A DNA stretch of 64,000 nucleotides from Nematostella vectensis (Eukaryota; Cnidaria; Anthozoa; Actiniaria; Edwardsiidae), in NCBI RefSeq assembly GCF_932526225.1, contig NC_064041.1, positions 5,576,046 to 5,640,045 on the forward strand, read 5' to 3'. A program made the position numbers and the translations under genes. Shown piece after piece: positions 12,508-23,161 of this stretch. The notes below the pieces were generated by a model. It searched no databases. It was not told the DNA's origin and saw only the letters and a list, made by a program, of their open reading frames with translations. Position 1 is the stretch's first letter; each line of letters starts with the position of its first letter.

Positions 12508-12674
12508 CTCGATTTCCAGCCGTCGCTTACCCTGGTTCCAGAGCCTCGAACGTCTCTCTGTTTAGTGGCCAGCGAGGTTGAGACCTCGCTGGCCACTACA
12601 TAGAGATACGTCCGAGGCTCTGAAACCAGGGTAGCCGTCGCTCGGCCTCATACAGAAACGAGCTGGAAATCGAG
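12508..12674. mobile_element. Nested palindromic element
   Basis: The outer inverted repeat is CTCGATTTCCAGC (12508-12520) against GCTGGAAATCGAG (12662-12674). Inside it lies a second palindrome starting ACCCTGGTTCCAGAGCCTCG and ending with its inverse CCAGGGT, with a central AGTGGCCAGCGAGGT / ACCTCGCTGGCCACT hairpin. The inner part is related to the 71-bp element at 60243-60313. Confidence 0.7.
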
Positions 12675-13781
12675 CCTAGGATTATAAGCACGTTTTGATT
12701 CTGCATTTCAAAATGCACAAGGACTAAAAAAAGCAATATTTTTCTGCTATCTGAGCCTCGGCATGTTCTTAGAATCTGGTGACATCTCAGGCTGGACGCC
12801 TCTTATAATTTTTTTTTTTTTTTTTATAAAAAAAGGAGTGTTTTTGTCGCCGCCATCCTCGGCTCTCAAAACAAACACTTATCTGAAGGCAATTCGACTG
12901 TTGCACTCACAGAGCTTGTGTCGATACCCGCAGTGCTTTATGGGTAGCAAATAAACAAATACGCCAAATAAAACAAATTCAGGCTTCAAAAGCAGTGTTA
13001 CTTTGAACATGGCGTTAAGATACGATGATTCAGCCGAAGCACTGCGGGTTCCGGCACATTGGTTGTCCAGTGCACACCCATTTGAAATAGTTGTACACCG
13101 TATACCCCCCCCCCCAACAAGACACTGCCCTGTTATCGGCAGAGACCGTTATTCTCAAGCCCTCAAACACGTGACGGAAGTACAAAGGTCACGGAGCTCC
13201 CCTGAAGAGTTTTATGACGTAACAGTTTACGCGCACCTCTCGCCCTGTGCGTAGGCTCCGAAAATAGACAGACAACACGGAAACCGAGAACTTTCCGGTA
13301 GAAATGTGTGAACTTCCCGCTACGCCCAATATAAAATACCACAATCACATACAATGACTTCTTTATTCGAGTTTTTATTAATCAGTCCTCTGTAGCACAA
13401 ATAGAACGTTTGTGAATTTAGAGGCGACAAGCGGAACGGCTTGCATAACAATTCTACAAACTGAAGTCCAATGTCAGACCAGCAATATATATACATTTTT
13501 TTTATATTTGTATCAATAAAAATATCTATTTAACATGTTAACTGTACAATATAAAGCGAATATGCAAAGATCGTAAAGCACAATGGTGTTGTGGAGTTAT
13601 GGCTTCGAAATCATACAGCGATTTGTTCGTTGGAGAACAATACACAAGAGAGTAGCACATATCAATGACATTCTACACCAATATTTCGATGTCCTCGTGA
13701 TTTATAAAAGCCGCAATAGCACACAAGTCAAACATATAAGAAGAGGAAGCAAGCATGTGGCGGTAGCAACAAGTAGATCGC
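12675..13781. other. Region downstream of the IER-like gene
   Basis: It holds T-rich repeat remnants (about 12755-12840) whose ATCTCAGGCTGGAC core recurs near 22630. AATAAA-type signals occur near 13510-13530. The 3' UTR of the IER-like gene lies at its right end. No exon recognised. Confidence 0.45.
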
Positions 13782-14513
13782 TCAAAATGCTTCAACAGTG
13801 TGCTGCCATGAGCCAAGCTGCAACGGTCGCACGGCGTCCAAGCACGCAAAAGAACCCGAAGATTTCTTGGAAGAAAAGTCCGATAAACCACTAAAACTAC
13901 TACTAAATACTGATACGAGTCCTGATATGTCCATTGGTTCTATATTTTCTGCATCAGAGACGCTCTCGAGATCGCTTTTAGAGTTCTCAATGCGGCACCT
14001 TTTACGGCCGACCGCGTGGTATTCACTAGTCTCATTTGCATTTTGAGACCTGAGGCGTTTTGATCCAACACATACAACATTCGCTTGAGTTTCCTTGCCA
14101 AAAGTTGAATTATTACTCTCAAGATTTAAAGTTGATCGTTCAGATTCGATGTCTTTTGGTGATGTGCTTCGAACCTGTGGGTTTTCCATCAGGGGTCTTT
14201 CACAAAGTACCTTCGTTTCGGAAGCTTTATGCGACGGATTTCGAGTTTCGAGCACATTTCCCGATACAAAGGAGTCGTCACGCAACGGAACTGGTCGATC
14301 GAGGGAGAAACTTTCAGTTTCAACAGCGTCGTAATCCATATCTGTATCCTTAGGAGTTCTATAATGATCATATGCAGAGTCTGAGCTTGTTAGAACATTA
14401 TTTAAGACGTTAGACACGAGTAAACTTCGCCTTAGCGTAGTACCCCTTCGGCGTCGGCAGTCGGTTATTTTAGACAAAGAAACTTGGATAATTCTCTCTG
14501 TTTCACCATTCAT
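13782..14513 (-). CDS. Immediate early response protein, IER2/IER5 family, intronless
   Basis: A single uninterrupted frame of 243 residues. The N-terminal block ERIIQVSLSKITDCRRRRG (about 5-23) followed by LRRSLLVSNVL matches the conserved opening of IER2/IER5 proteins (a short helix, a basic stretch, then L-x-R-S-L-x-x-S). The C-terminus has ISGLVSVFSSSFSGL and ends LGSWQHTVEAF, closely matching the family's NL-I-x-I-F-G-S-x-F block and terminal L-G-A-W...VAF. The middle is polar and serine-rich with basic KRLRSQ and GRKRCRIEN motifs that could direct nuclear import. Vertebrate members are intronless growth-factor/stress-induced nuclear regulators linked to PP2A and HSF1. That role is family knowledge, not shown here. 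The name cannot be narrowed to IER2 or IER5. Confidence 0.78.
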   Translation of the reverse strand: MNGETERIIQVSLSKITDCRRRRGTTLRRSLLVSNVLNNVLTSSDSAYDHYRTPKDTDMDYDAVETESFSLDRPVPLRDDSFVSGNVLETRNPSHKASETKVLCERPLMENPQVRSTSPKDIESERSTLNLESNNSTFGKETQANVVCVGSKRLRSQNANETSEYHAVGRKRCRIENSKSDLESVSDAENIEPMDISGLVSVFSSSFSGLSDFSSKKSSGSFACLDAVRPLQLGSWQHTVEAF

Positions 14514-14699
14514 TTTGGACTTTTAGAACTCAATACTTTACACACTTCTTGTGTCCGTTTTGGTTTGTTGATATTCCTTGTGTTTACGGTAAAATTTAGT
14601 GTTTTTAACGATGAACTTCACCAACAATGCTTCAAGGTGAAGTTGTTTCGATGAATGAATAAACGTTGACGGTGGTGGTATTATGAAATACACTTTGTG

Positions 14700-14905
14700 C
14701 TCGTATAGACCAATCAGACGCCGATGACCTCATCAATAACCAATCAGCGTGCACGGTTTGGACGTGATGGAAAATTCCCGCGTCGTGTAAAGTGCTAGTA
14801 ATTGCATAATTGCAAGCATTTTGACCAATCAGAGCGCACCCGGAACATAGCATGACGTTTGCAAAGGCGAGTCTAGTCGTGTTTTGACGTTTTCACGTGA
14901 CGTTG
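14700..14905 (-). promoter_or_regulatory. Probable promoter of the IER-like gene: three CCAAT boxes and CRE/E-box sites
   Basis: CCAAT occurs at 14710-14714, 14740-14744 and 14825-14829, each followed by CAG. TGACGT or TGACG sites occur at 14853-14857, 14885-14890 and 14898-14903; the last overlaps a CACGTG E-box (14894-14899). The cluster lies 190-390 bp upstream of the start codon and fits inducible transcription through CREB/NF-Y-type factors. Function is inferred. Confidence 0.5.
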
Positions 14906-15583
14906 CTTAGTGATAACCTCTTTGGCGGGAGAGTGAATATCGTTAAGGCAATATTGCCGGAAATAAACCAAGAGATGGCACGAAAAGAGTAATTTCCTTC
15001 GATGACAATAAAAGTTTCATACAAGGTCTTATTACAATAATTAATTTGTCATGCTTAATGAGTAACGACAAAAAATGTATTGTCGGTATTTTAAACTAAA
15101 AAGTCACAGTACAGTAGACTTTAAAACATAAAATGAAATGATTTACGGGCGGTTTTCCTCTAAATAGACATATGGATATATTTTTTTCTTGTGAGTAACG
15201 GGTAAAAAATGCATAATTCTTACAACGATCAACAATCATAAATCGGCGATCTCAGCTGTTTTTATTGAACTCTAACACGCTATCAACTTGAATCAAAGGC
15301 GGTTATGCATACTTTGCATACCAAATTACATACAAATATGCAGATGAATGGCATGACTCATCACATGACTCACAGAAGAGCTTGAGTGGCGTCGAAAAAA
15401 TGCACAGCTTGCATTTTCTTTTTCTCCGTTTTAGGAAAAAAATGTTTTTTTAGTCTTAGTTAAAATGTTAGGCGAATTAAAAATGAAAACATGTTTATTG
15501 TCCTGATAAGATCAAAATAGGGAGCATGCGCCCATTTTTTATTTACTTTTTATTTATTTTCCCCTTGGTTTATCAAAGAGTCT

Positions 15584-15751
15584 AAAGCCCCGTGCAAACT
15601 GCGCCAGCACCTGCCATTTCTGACGAATTTTCGCTTGACTGACTGTAGGATAAAGGAAATGTCAAAAAAGGAAATGGAAACTGACGTTTCCTTTGTCTTG
15701 AAGTCAGTCGAGCAGAATTCGCCAGCAATGCACAAGTTTGCACAGGGCTTT
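15584..15751. mobile_element. Foldback MITE, copy 1 (AAAGCCCCGTGCAAACTG ends)
   Basis: The left end AAAGCCCCGTGCAAACTG and the right end CAAGTTTGCACAGGGCTTT are inverse copies. Inner arms TGACGAATTTTCGCTTGACT and AGTCGAGCAGAATTCGCCA pair as well, so nearly the whole element can fold. Copy 2 lies at 16789-16969. Confidence 0.8.
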
Positions 15752-16788
15752 ACGATTCACAAAGAAAATTTCCGCGATGTTGCTAACGGGCGAAAAAAAT
15801 CGTAAAAAAAGCCTTGAAACGGGAACGTCTGCCTTTATTTCAGTGTCCAGGGACCTCTAACGCACGAAATTTGAACTTCTGAGGAACAAACAATAAAAAA
15901 AGCACAGAGATACCTAAATAATAAAAAAAAAAATAAAAAAATATTGATGTGGCTCCGCATTATCTATTTATGTACTTACGGTAATCTTAAACTCAAGGAT
16001 AAGTATAGTAAAAAGGAAAAGGCGGGAGGTTGGTAGGTAAATAAACATATGACGGGAGGGAAAAAAATCTGAATCCGTAGCAAGCCCCCTAGGGTCTTGC
16101 TTTTATCACTTCACTTTCTTTATAAGAACTTGTTTTCAGTAGGCCGTTCTTATTTTTGGACTTTTTAAAATGTCCTTATGAAAAGTCGATGAACCACTCC
16201 TTTATTATTGTTTACACTTTAATACCATAGGTTTGTTTGCAAGAAAACTTTAAAACAACCACCCATGATTGAAGTTTAAAACCTCATTAACGATATTTAG
16301 TTGCAAGTATCTAAGTCACTTGCTTGAATTAGCCGATGGAAATGGATTCTTCGAATGAGTCGGTATTGTGCGGGAGAGTGCGGGAGCGTAAAATGGCGGC
16401 GTGTGAATAATTAGAAAAAAAAATACACAAATGATAAATAGCAATAAGATACTCCACAGCCGCAAGCGAACGTCAAATGGTTATTTGTGGTCCCCATAGG
16501 GTAAAACGATACAAACGATACAACACAATGGTTAGATTCTATTTTTATTTGATCTTCGGTAATAATTTATCTGTTAATTACTGTGATAACAGGTATCGCA
16601 GTGTTTTTTTTTAATTATTATTTTATATTAAGAGATGGTGGGCGTGGGGCATTACGTACGAGTCGATAAATACGAAGACGATGAATATTTTGAATATCAT
16701 AATCAGTATGTTCCTTAGAAAACTAAATACAAAAGAGGGGCGGATTTATGAATTTTGAGTGTAATCGCTGAGATCGGTAAAAAAAGTC

Positions 16789-16969
16789 AAGCCCCGTGCA
16801 AACTGCGCCAGCACCAGCCAGCTGGCGAATTTTCGCTTGACTGACCACAAGACAAAGGAAATGTCAAAATGGGAAATGGTCTTTATGACATTACCTTTGT
16901 CTTGTGGTCAGCCGAGCAAGAATTCGCCAGCAATGGTGGCGGGTGCTGGCGCAGTTTGCACCGGGCTTT
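16789..16969. mobile_element. Foldback MITE, copy 2 of the AAAGCCCCGTGC family
   Basis: Ends AAGCCCCGTGCAAACTGCGC and GCGCAGTTTGCACCGGGCTT are inverse copies, with inner arms around CAAGACAAAGG and CCTTTGTCTTG. It is better conserved than copy 1 (the GCGCCAGCACC arm is intact on both sides). Confidence 0.8.
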
Positions 16970-17037
16970 AGATCAATCACTGCATACAGGGTACCCATAG
17001 TGTGCTGAATTCAATTCAAGCTTAATTGCTCGTGCTT

Positions 17038-17206
17038 CAGGGGCGTAGCCAGGGGTGGCCCAGGGGCCTCGCCCCCCCCCCCCCCCCCCCCCCTCTAGCA
17101 GACAAAAATACAGTAAATGTATAAGACATTATTTAAAATACAGGAGAAAATTCCTTGAAAGAACCTTTTGGGCCCCCTCCTGTTAAAAAACCTGGCTACG
17201 CCGATG
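17038..17206. mobile_element. CAGGGGCGTAGCC MITE with 5-bp target duplication TGCTT
   Basis: Left end CAGGGGCGTAGCCAGG, right end CCTGGCTACGCC plus an altered GATG. TGCTT flanks both sides (17033-17037 and 17207-17211). It contains a C-run just after the left end and GGGCCCCCTCCTGTTAAAA near the right end. Confidence 0.75.
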
Positions 17207-17786
17207 TGCTTTATAAAGATATGAGAAATTCTAGTTTGTTGTCGATACATTGATTGTGGAAGCCTCTTAAGCAGTACTCCCAAGGCTAAGGGAACCAAAC
17301 AGAGCTAACCGTTTTACAGGAAAACAAAAACACTAGGTCTCTTAAAGAGTGTTTCTTTTTGGATGAACTAAAGTTGAAACTTGCAAGCAAGACCCTTTTT
17401 CTTATTTCAATGGAAAGTTCCTCTTTAAAAAAAGGATTCTTGCATAGCTGTCCAGCTTCATCACTATAATATGATGATTAAAGAATAAAATAACCTAATA
17501 GCTTTCGATTTTCTAGGCCAATTCTCGGTTGAGTTCAGGGGGTGTTAATAACAAATTTTAGGCCAAATGGTTCTCTATTTTCAGGTTCTTACTTACCAGG
17601 CTTTTACTCAACTGCACTTCACTCAAAGATCCCCTCAAGTGAGAGAATACTGAGTACCACTGACAAATAGTGTGAAATAATTATAACGAGAATTGACCTC
17701 TACATGGGAAAATAAAAACCATTTGCCCATTGAAGTTTCCCTTATGCTTGCCCTCTGGCCTACTATGTACAGTTTAGTCTCATCAA

Positions 17787-20700
17787 CTAATCATCTACTG
17801 CCCAAAAGGATGAGGGTTTGTCTGTCACATCTCTCATCCTCTTGACAAAGGCTGTAAAGCTGGATACACAGTTACCTATGAAGTGGTCAGCTTTGGAAAG
17901 GATTGCCAGATCTACTATCGGATCACTGGACTCGTCACCAACAGAACGTGTATGAACTGTGACCTACAAAAGCATTTGTAAACAATAAGTTCCTTTATTA
18001 AAAAAGAATTGGCAGGATGTTAAGTTTGCCCAATTTCTATCCTTTTGTAAGGTTGTCTTGAGATGGTTGAGAACAAGAAGTCAACTTACTGACAAAATAT
18101 ATAATAGGAATATTAATTATATTTTGAGACAGGCGCAGTTCAGACACACAAAAAAATCTCAATTTAGGGGTATGGATTTCTGTGAAACAGCTTTTCTGGT
18201 ATCTTCTAGGGGTTAAAATTTGTATCAACCACGCCCATTCTAATACACCTTAGAGTTAAAGATTGTGACTTTCTTCAGGCAAAGTGCACCAAGGCACTTT
18301 GAAATTATGACAATAATGAGATGTAATACCTCTAGCTTCTTAAGAGCTTTAGTGAGTTTCTCCAGCATGGGGTCATTATCAGTGGCAACAAACACACTTT
18401 TTGCCTTGATTTTCTTGACAATGCGTTTAGTTCTCTTGAGAATATCTTTCTCCGGCGGTAAGCAGATTTCATAAGTTAGCTTTTTGTTGGAGCCAGGATG
18501 AATACATTGTGGTGATGCAAACAGGCTAAATGAACCCTTCACATGCTCACAAGCATTTTTCTGAAAGAGGAAAAACAAAGCTCAGTACACCCTAAAGGTG
18601 TCATCAGGCTATCACCAATACCAATACCTGCCTAAGATTTAATGTTGATAAAATAATCAAAATACCTAAATAGTTGTGTTTGCTAACAGTATAATATGGT
18701 TAACCAAAAGCTGGTAGTCAATATCAATGTTGATAAGGTGTCTCTCCCTCTCTCTCTTTTTTTTTTTTTTTGGGGGGGGGGGGGGGGCTGGGTCTAAAAT
18801 CACATGATTTTAGACCCAGTTTATCCAAAAAATCTGAAGCTCAGTGTCTGCTCTTTTTGGGGGCAGCTATTTTACATTTTGGTTAAATTCTCTAAATAAT
18901 TGACACATTATGGCATTAACAATGCAGTACTTACAAAGTCAATACCATTCCTAAGATGAATGCCCACAAAGGGGCCATCTGGGAGGACCTCTGTGATGAA
19001 CTTGTCTGCCTTTTTATTGATTGATACAGACCACTTGACATACTTCTGTAGCCACTTGTTTTGGGTTTCACAAGGGAAGGAGCCAGGCGCGCCCATCAAT
19101 GCTATCACCGGGTACTCAGAAACAGGATATCTAGCACAACATGGAATGATCAGTTCATTGAAACAAAATGCAAAGCTTTTAAGTGCATGCAATGGCTCAT
19201 TAGTAGGGCAATCACCTGTATTATATTACTAGATTACTGCCAAAGCGTTTTTGTGGACCAGGCAATTTTTAAAAGCAGCAGGCACGTACACAGGATTGGC
19301 TGTGGGGGTGGGGGAGGGGGGTGTAGTCATACATATCATGGAATAAACATAGTACTTGAAGATTCCTTTATAAGAAATTACCCACTTTTTGGTCACCTAG
19401 GGGGGGGCATGCGCACCCTACACACCCCCTGTCTACGCACCTGTAAAGGATAATGAACAGGCCAATCAACTATGTTGACATTGGGCATGTGCATGAGAAA
19501 TGTGAGGCACACCCCAATTGCAGTTTGGGAGTAGAATAATTTATGAATATAATCATGGTATTATTGGTTGACAGAGGAGACGAGTTTTTGTAGCATTTTG
19601 ATCAGTTTGTAGAACAATCAAACAGATCATAAATCAAAGTGCTAACAATGCGAATCACAGATAGGATCACAAATGAAAGGTTGGCACCATCATGCTATAC
19701 AAACAGCAGTATACCTTGAGTTCCAGCCCTCTCTAGCATAGGGTTCCCCTGTATCCCATAGTAATCCTGAGTGTTCTCGGAAATCATCAAAATCAATCTT
19801 GAAATGATCCCAGAAAGGCCCAAAAGGGTTTCCTTCCTTCATTGCACATTTGGAGCCTCTACGATAATTGTAACAAAATCCTGTAGAAAATACAAAGAGC
19901 TTATAAGTTGTCTTAAATATACAACACATTTGACACTTCATTACTAAATCGAGTTATGATGGTAAATTTAATTTTCCTACATTTTTACTATTTAGAGCCT
20001 AGTTCTTATTTGTAGAGTACACAAGGAATGAGAGACTAGTGGGTCTAAATTTCCCATTATTTTTTGATGTACTAGATATCTGGTATCAATGCAAAGTTAA
20101 AATGGTATATTTAACACCACTGTAATTTCACTTAATTAAGCACCATGGCAAATCCCCTCCCCCCATATGAAAAACTTTTCTCATCTATTAAAATCTTATT
20201 ATACAGGCTTTGTATCACCCTAAAAAGTAGGGGGCTGAAGTTGCACAAACTAAAAAAGGGAATAAAATTATAATAGGGTATCAGGAACGCTCGCCCCAAG
20301 GTCCCGTCGCCCCACTCAGAGAACGAGAGAGTGTAGAGATGGTAAGACCATCTACTCTATATTAGTATAAACCACTCACCTACTATCATGAATCTCGCAA
20401 TTTGATTGGCTCCCATACTCACTATCTATTGAGCCATAGGTAGCGAGTAGCGAAAAAGCCTGCATATTCACGCCAAAAGTGGTTATTTATTACTGAGAAT
20501 TATTTAAATTATTTAATTTTTTTCAAAGGCAGTATGTGAGTTGATTCATACTAAAACAATTAGACTACTCATTCTCGCTACACGCCTCGTTGACTATCTA
20601 TTGACTCATAGAAAACCTAAACTCATAGCCTAATTGTTAAGTATACACATTCAGAAACATATATATCACTATTTTACCTATTCGTTTTCCAGGTGGCCAG

Positions 20701-22103
20701 ACAGATGGTGCTATTGTCTTCATAAACTTTTCCATAGTGACAACTCTATGGTACTGAGTGAGTGGATTCACTCTGAACCAGGAATCAAATGAAATTCTTT
20801 CCTAAATAACACATTATCAGCGTCAGTATATTAGAATATATACTTATTTCCCAACAACATAAATAGTGCAGGCATAAGCACAACGGGAATGAAATCACCC
20901 AAAAAAATTCAAGGCAAATACATTTCAAGTTTTCAAATTTCATTTCTTTTAGTTTGTTGCTTGAAATATCCAAGCAGAAATGCCTAAAAATAGTATATGG
21001 AATCAATATTTGTTTTTGTTGGAAAAATAGTTTGAGTTATTTAGCATCTGGAGGGAGAGCTAAGTTGAGTTAACAAAAAGTAAGAATATTTGAGTTTCAG
21101 TTTATTAGGGGGTTGCACCTTTGTGCCATAGGGTCTAGAGAAAGCTTGCTTCTGTTGACCAAAGGCTTGAGTAAACCAAGTGTGAGTTATAGACTAGTTG
21201 GCACTGTAGCCCCCTCAAGTTAGCTAGGAGTTTGTCGAGCTATTTGAGTTTGAATTTTAGTGTTTGCACAATAATGACCAGGACCCTAATAGGCATTGAG
21301 ATACTGGGGGGTGGGGGGGGATACAGGAGACATCAATAAAACTGGGAGCACAGCCGCACCCTACTGTTCTTGTCCTTATAATTTAAGAAAACAATAAGGG
21401 GGATTATGGGTTGTATAGCAATAATAACATACTGATCCTCCTGGTCGTTGACTTGGGTACACTATCCATGGAGGTAGGACTAGAGTACGATTGAGTCCCT
21501 TCGCAAAGGCAAGAGCCCCTAGAAACTGGTCAGCTTGGTTGCCAAATCTGCCTAAATACACAAAATTCAGTGTTTGTAGTGCTAAGTGTGAAGTCATAAA
21601 TAAGCATTAAGTGGGGAGTTCTAGCCTTTTAGCAGACGTTCTTTTAATTAGCAGGCCTACTGGTGGTTGCTGGTTGCACTTTAAAATTATTTTCTGAAAC
21701 ATCAATTTTTTTGCACACAGGCAGCCCAATATAAATCGGTGGTGCTATACCAAATTGTTTGTAAAGGAGGCTAAGATTTAATAGACATAACAAAATTATC
21801 ACCAATTTTGATATAAAAAATAAACAAACTTATGGGCAGTTGATAATTTTTCTTGTTAACCTTACCCATACAAGGACAGTAAACAACGAAACCTTCGATG
21901 TGCTCGGTTTCTTTCTTGTTATCCGACGTGGCGGCCGACATTTTGATCGCTTCTTGTTGCTGCCCAACTCCAAAAGCAATCTTTTGATCGAGTGTTCCAT
22001 CATCGGCAGATAAGATAGCTATAAACGCAACGATTTGTAGTAGTAAACAAAGGAATAAGTATCGAATTATGGGAAATTGACTAATATACATTATGACTAA
22101 CAT
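17787..22103 (-). CDS. POFUT1: GDP-fucose protein O-fucosyltransferase 1, complete, seven exons
   Basis: ER enzyme adding fucose to EGF repeats of Notch and other receptors. Exons: 22103-21866, 21551-21433, 20801-20678, 19880-19715, 19130-18935, 18560-18330 and 17963-17787, all phase-consistent, giving 416 residues. The N-terminus is a hydrophobic signal peptide. The family landmarks appear in order: [55 protein letters not shown] (H274, R276: the GDP-fucose-binding H-x-R motif), ATDNDP, and [18 protein letters not shown]. The protein ends SSFWAVDD, where vertebrate enzymes continue to an RDEF-type ER-retention tail. The start could be M1 or M5. Intron 5 holds a T-run/G-run/hairpin cluster and intron 4 a MITE. 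Confidence 0.95.
18735..18819. repeat. CT/T/G homopolymer cluster next to a perfect 15-bp hairpin
   Basis: A CT-rich stretch, a T-run and a G-run of about 17 are followed by CTGGGTCTAAAATCA (18788-18802), a CA loop, and the exact inverse TGATTTTAGACCCAG (18805-18819). It lies in a POFUT1 intron. Confidence 0.85.
19279..19443. mobile_element. CAGG-end MITE in a POFUT1 intron
   Basis: Left end CAGGCACGTACACAGGATT and right end GTCTACGCACCTG are related inverse copies. GGGGGGGCATGCGCACCCTA near the right end matches the G-rich core of the elements at 643-951 and 45633-45921. No clean target duplication is visible. Confidence 0.6.
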
Positions 22104-23161
22104 TTAGATGTAAAGGCAAATAAAAGTGAACCGAGTCCGCGGAGCTAGGGACAGCGGTTCTTTTCCACAGGGACCCCAACCCAAAACTTCACAATAGCTT
22201 AGAGCTTTATCCAGTTGTGCTTTTTTCAAACTTTCTGTGGGCAGATGTATGCAGGGTGAGGCGCTCCACCAGCTATGGTCCTAGAATTTCGCAACAGACC
22301 TAATTTTTTTTCTTAATTAAATAGCACTATTTCTGGAAGGGAATCATATTCCATAGTTATCTCACAGGTACCCCAAGCTCACCATGTATGAATAAATTAT
22401 AGTGGTTCACGTCACCATACCGTTGTGTGTCATGTTTTACAGTAAACATATGGGATTGAAATAAGCCGTTCACTATACTTCAAAATTAAATCGTAAAACT
22501 CTAAAAAATATTCCGATCTGACAGTGGAGTCTTAAATATGGTCTGGGTTAAGTTTTAAGCCATTTGGGCTGGCAACTCTCAAAATACTGTCCCAAATGGC
22601 TTGCAACTTCAAGACTTCTTCTTAAAATTTGGCAATATCTCAGGCTGGACATTCTTTTAAAATATGTTTTTATAAAAGAAAAGAGAGTATTCATATCAAC
22701 CACAAATACTTTGTTTAACTAAGACGACTCATGCCTAAAAATAATACTGCATTTATTGAAACAATTCATGTCTCAAGCCATTTGTTTGGCTAGTATCCAC
22801 ACTACTGACACTATAACATAAAGTAACAGTGATAGCTTGAATTCATATTGAAAGCATACAAGAATACCTTGAATGCAGTGTCTGTGACCTTCATTTTTTT
22901 CTTTTTTTTGAGCGCTTGTATTTTGTTATCCTTGTGTGAATATGTCTTTTTATATATATTTTCTAAATTTTTCAATTTTTTTGGATTTTTTTTTCAAATA
23001 TTTATAGAAATGAGATTTTAAATTGAGCCTGCAAGGGCACATTGGAAGTTCCAAGTGTAGAAGTCCAACTCTGTTATTAGAGACTGGAACAGAAGTTCTG
23101 TGATTATATGAGAATATACAATTCCTACGGTTGCATACTGCCAGTTCCATGAGAAAAGGTT
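22104..23161. other. Spacer between POFUT1 (5' end) and CDK9 (3' end)
   Basis: This should contain the POFUT1 promoter and the CDK9 3' UTR. A segment near 22625-22700 (ATCTCAGGCTGGAC) repeats one at about 12785. No exon recognised. Confidence 0.5.

Larger units (their letters stand above)
14906..17786. other. Intergenic region between the IER-like gene and the POFUT1 3' end
   Basis: AT-rich sequence containing three short transposons (annotated separately) and poly-A/T tracts. No coding exon is recognised; the right end should hold the POFUT1 3' UTR. Confidence 0.5.
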
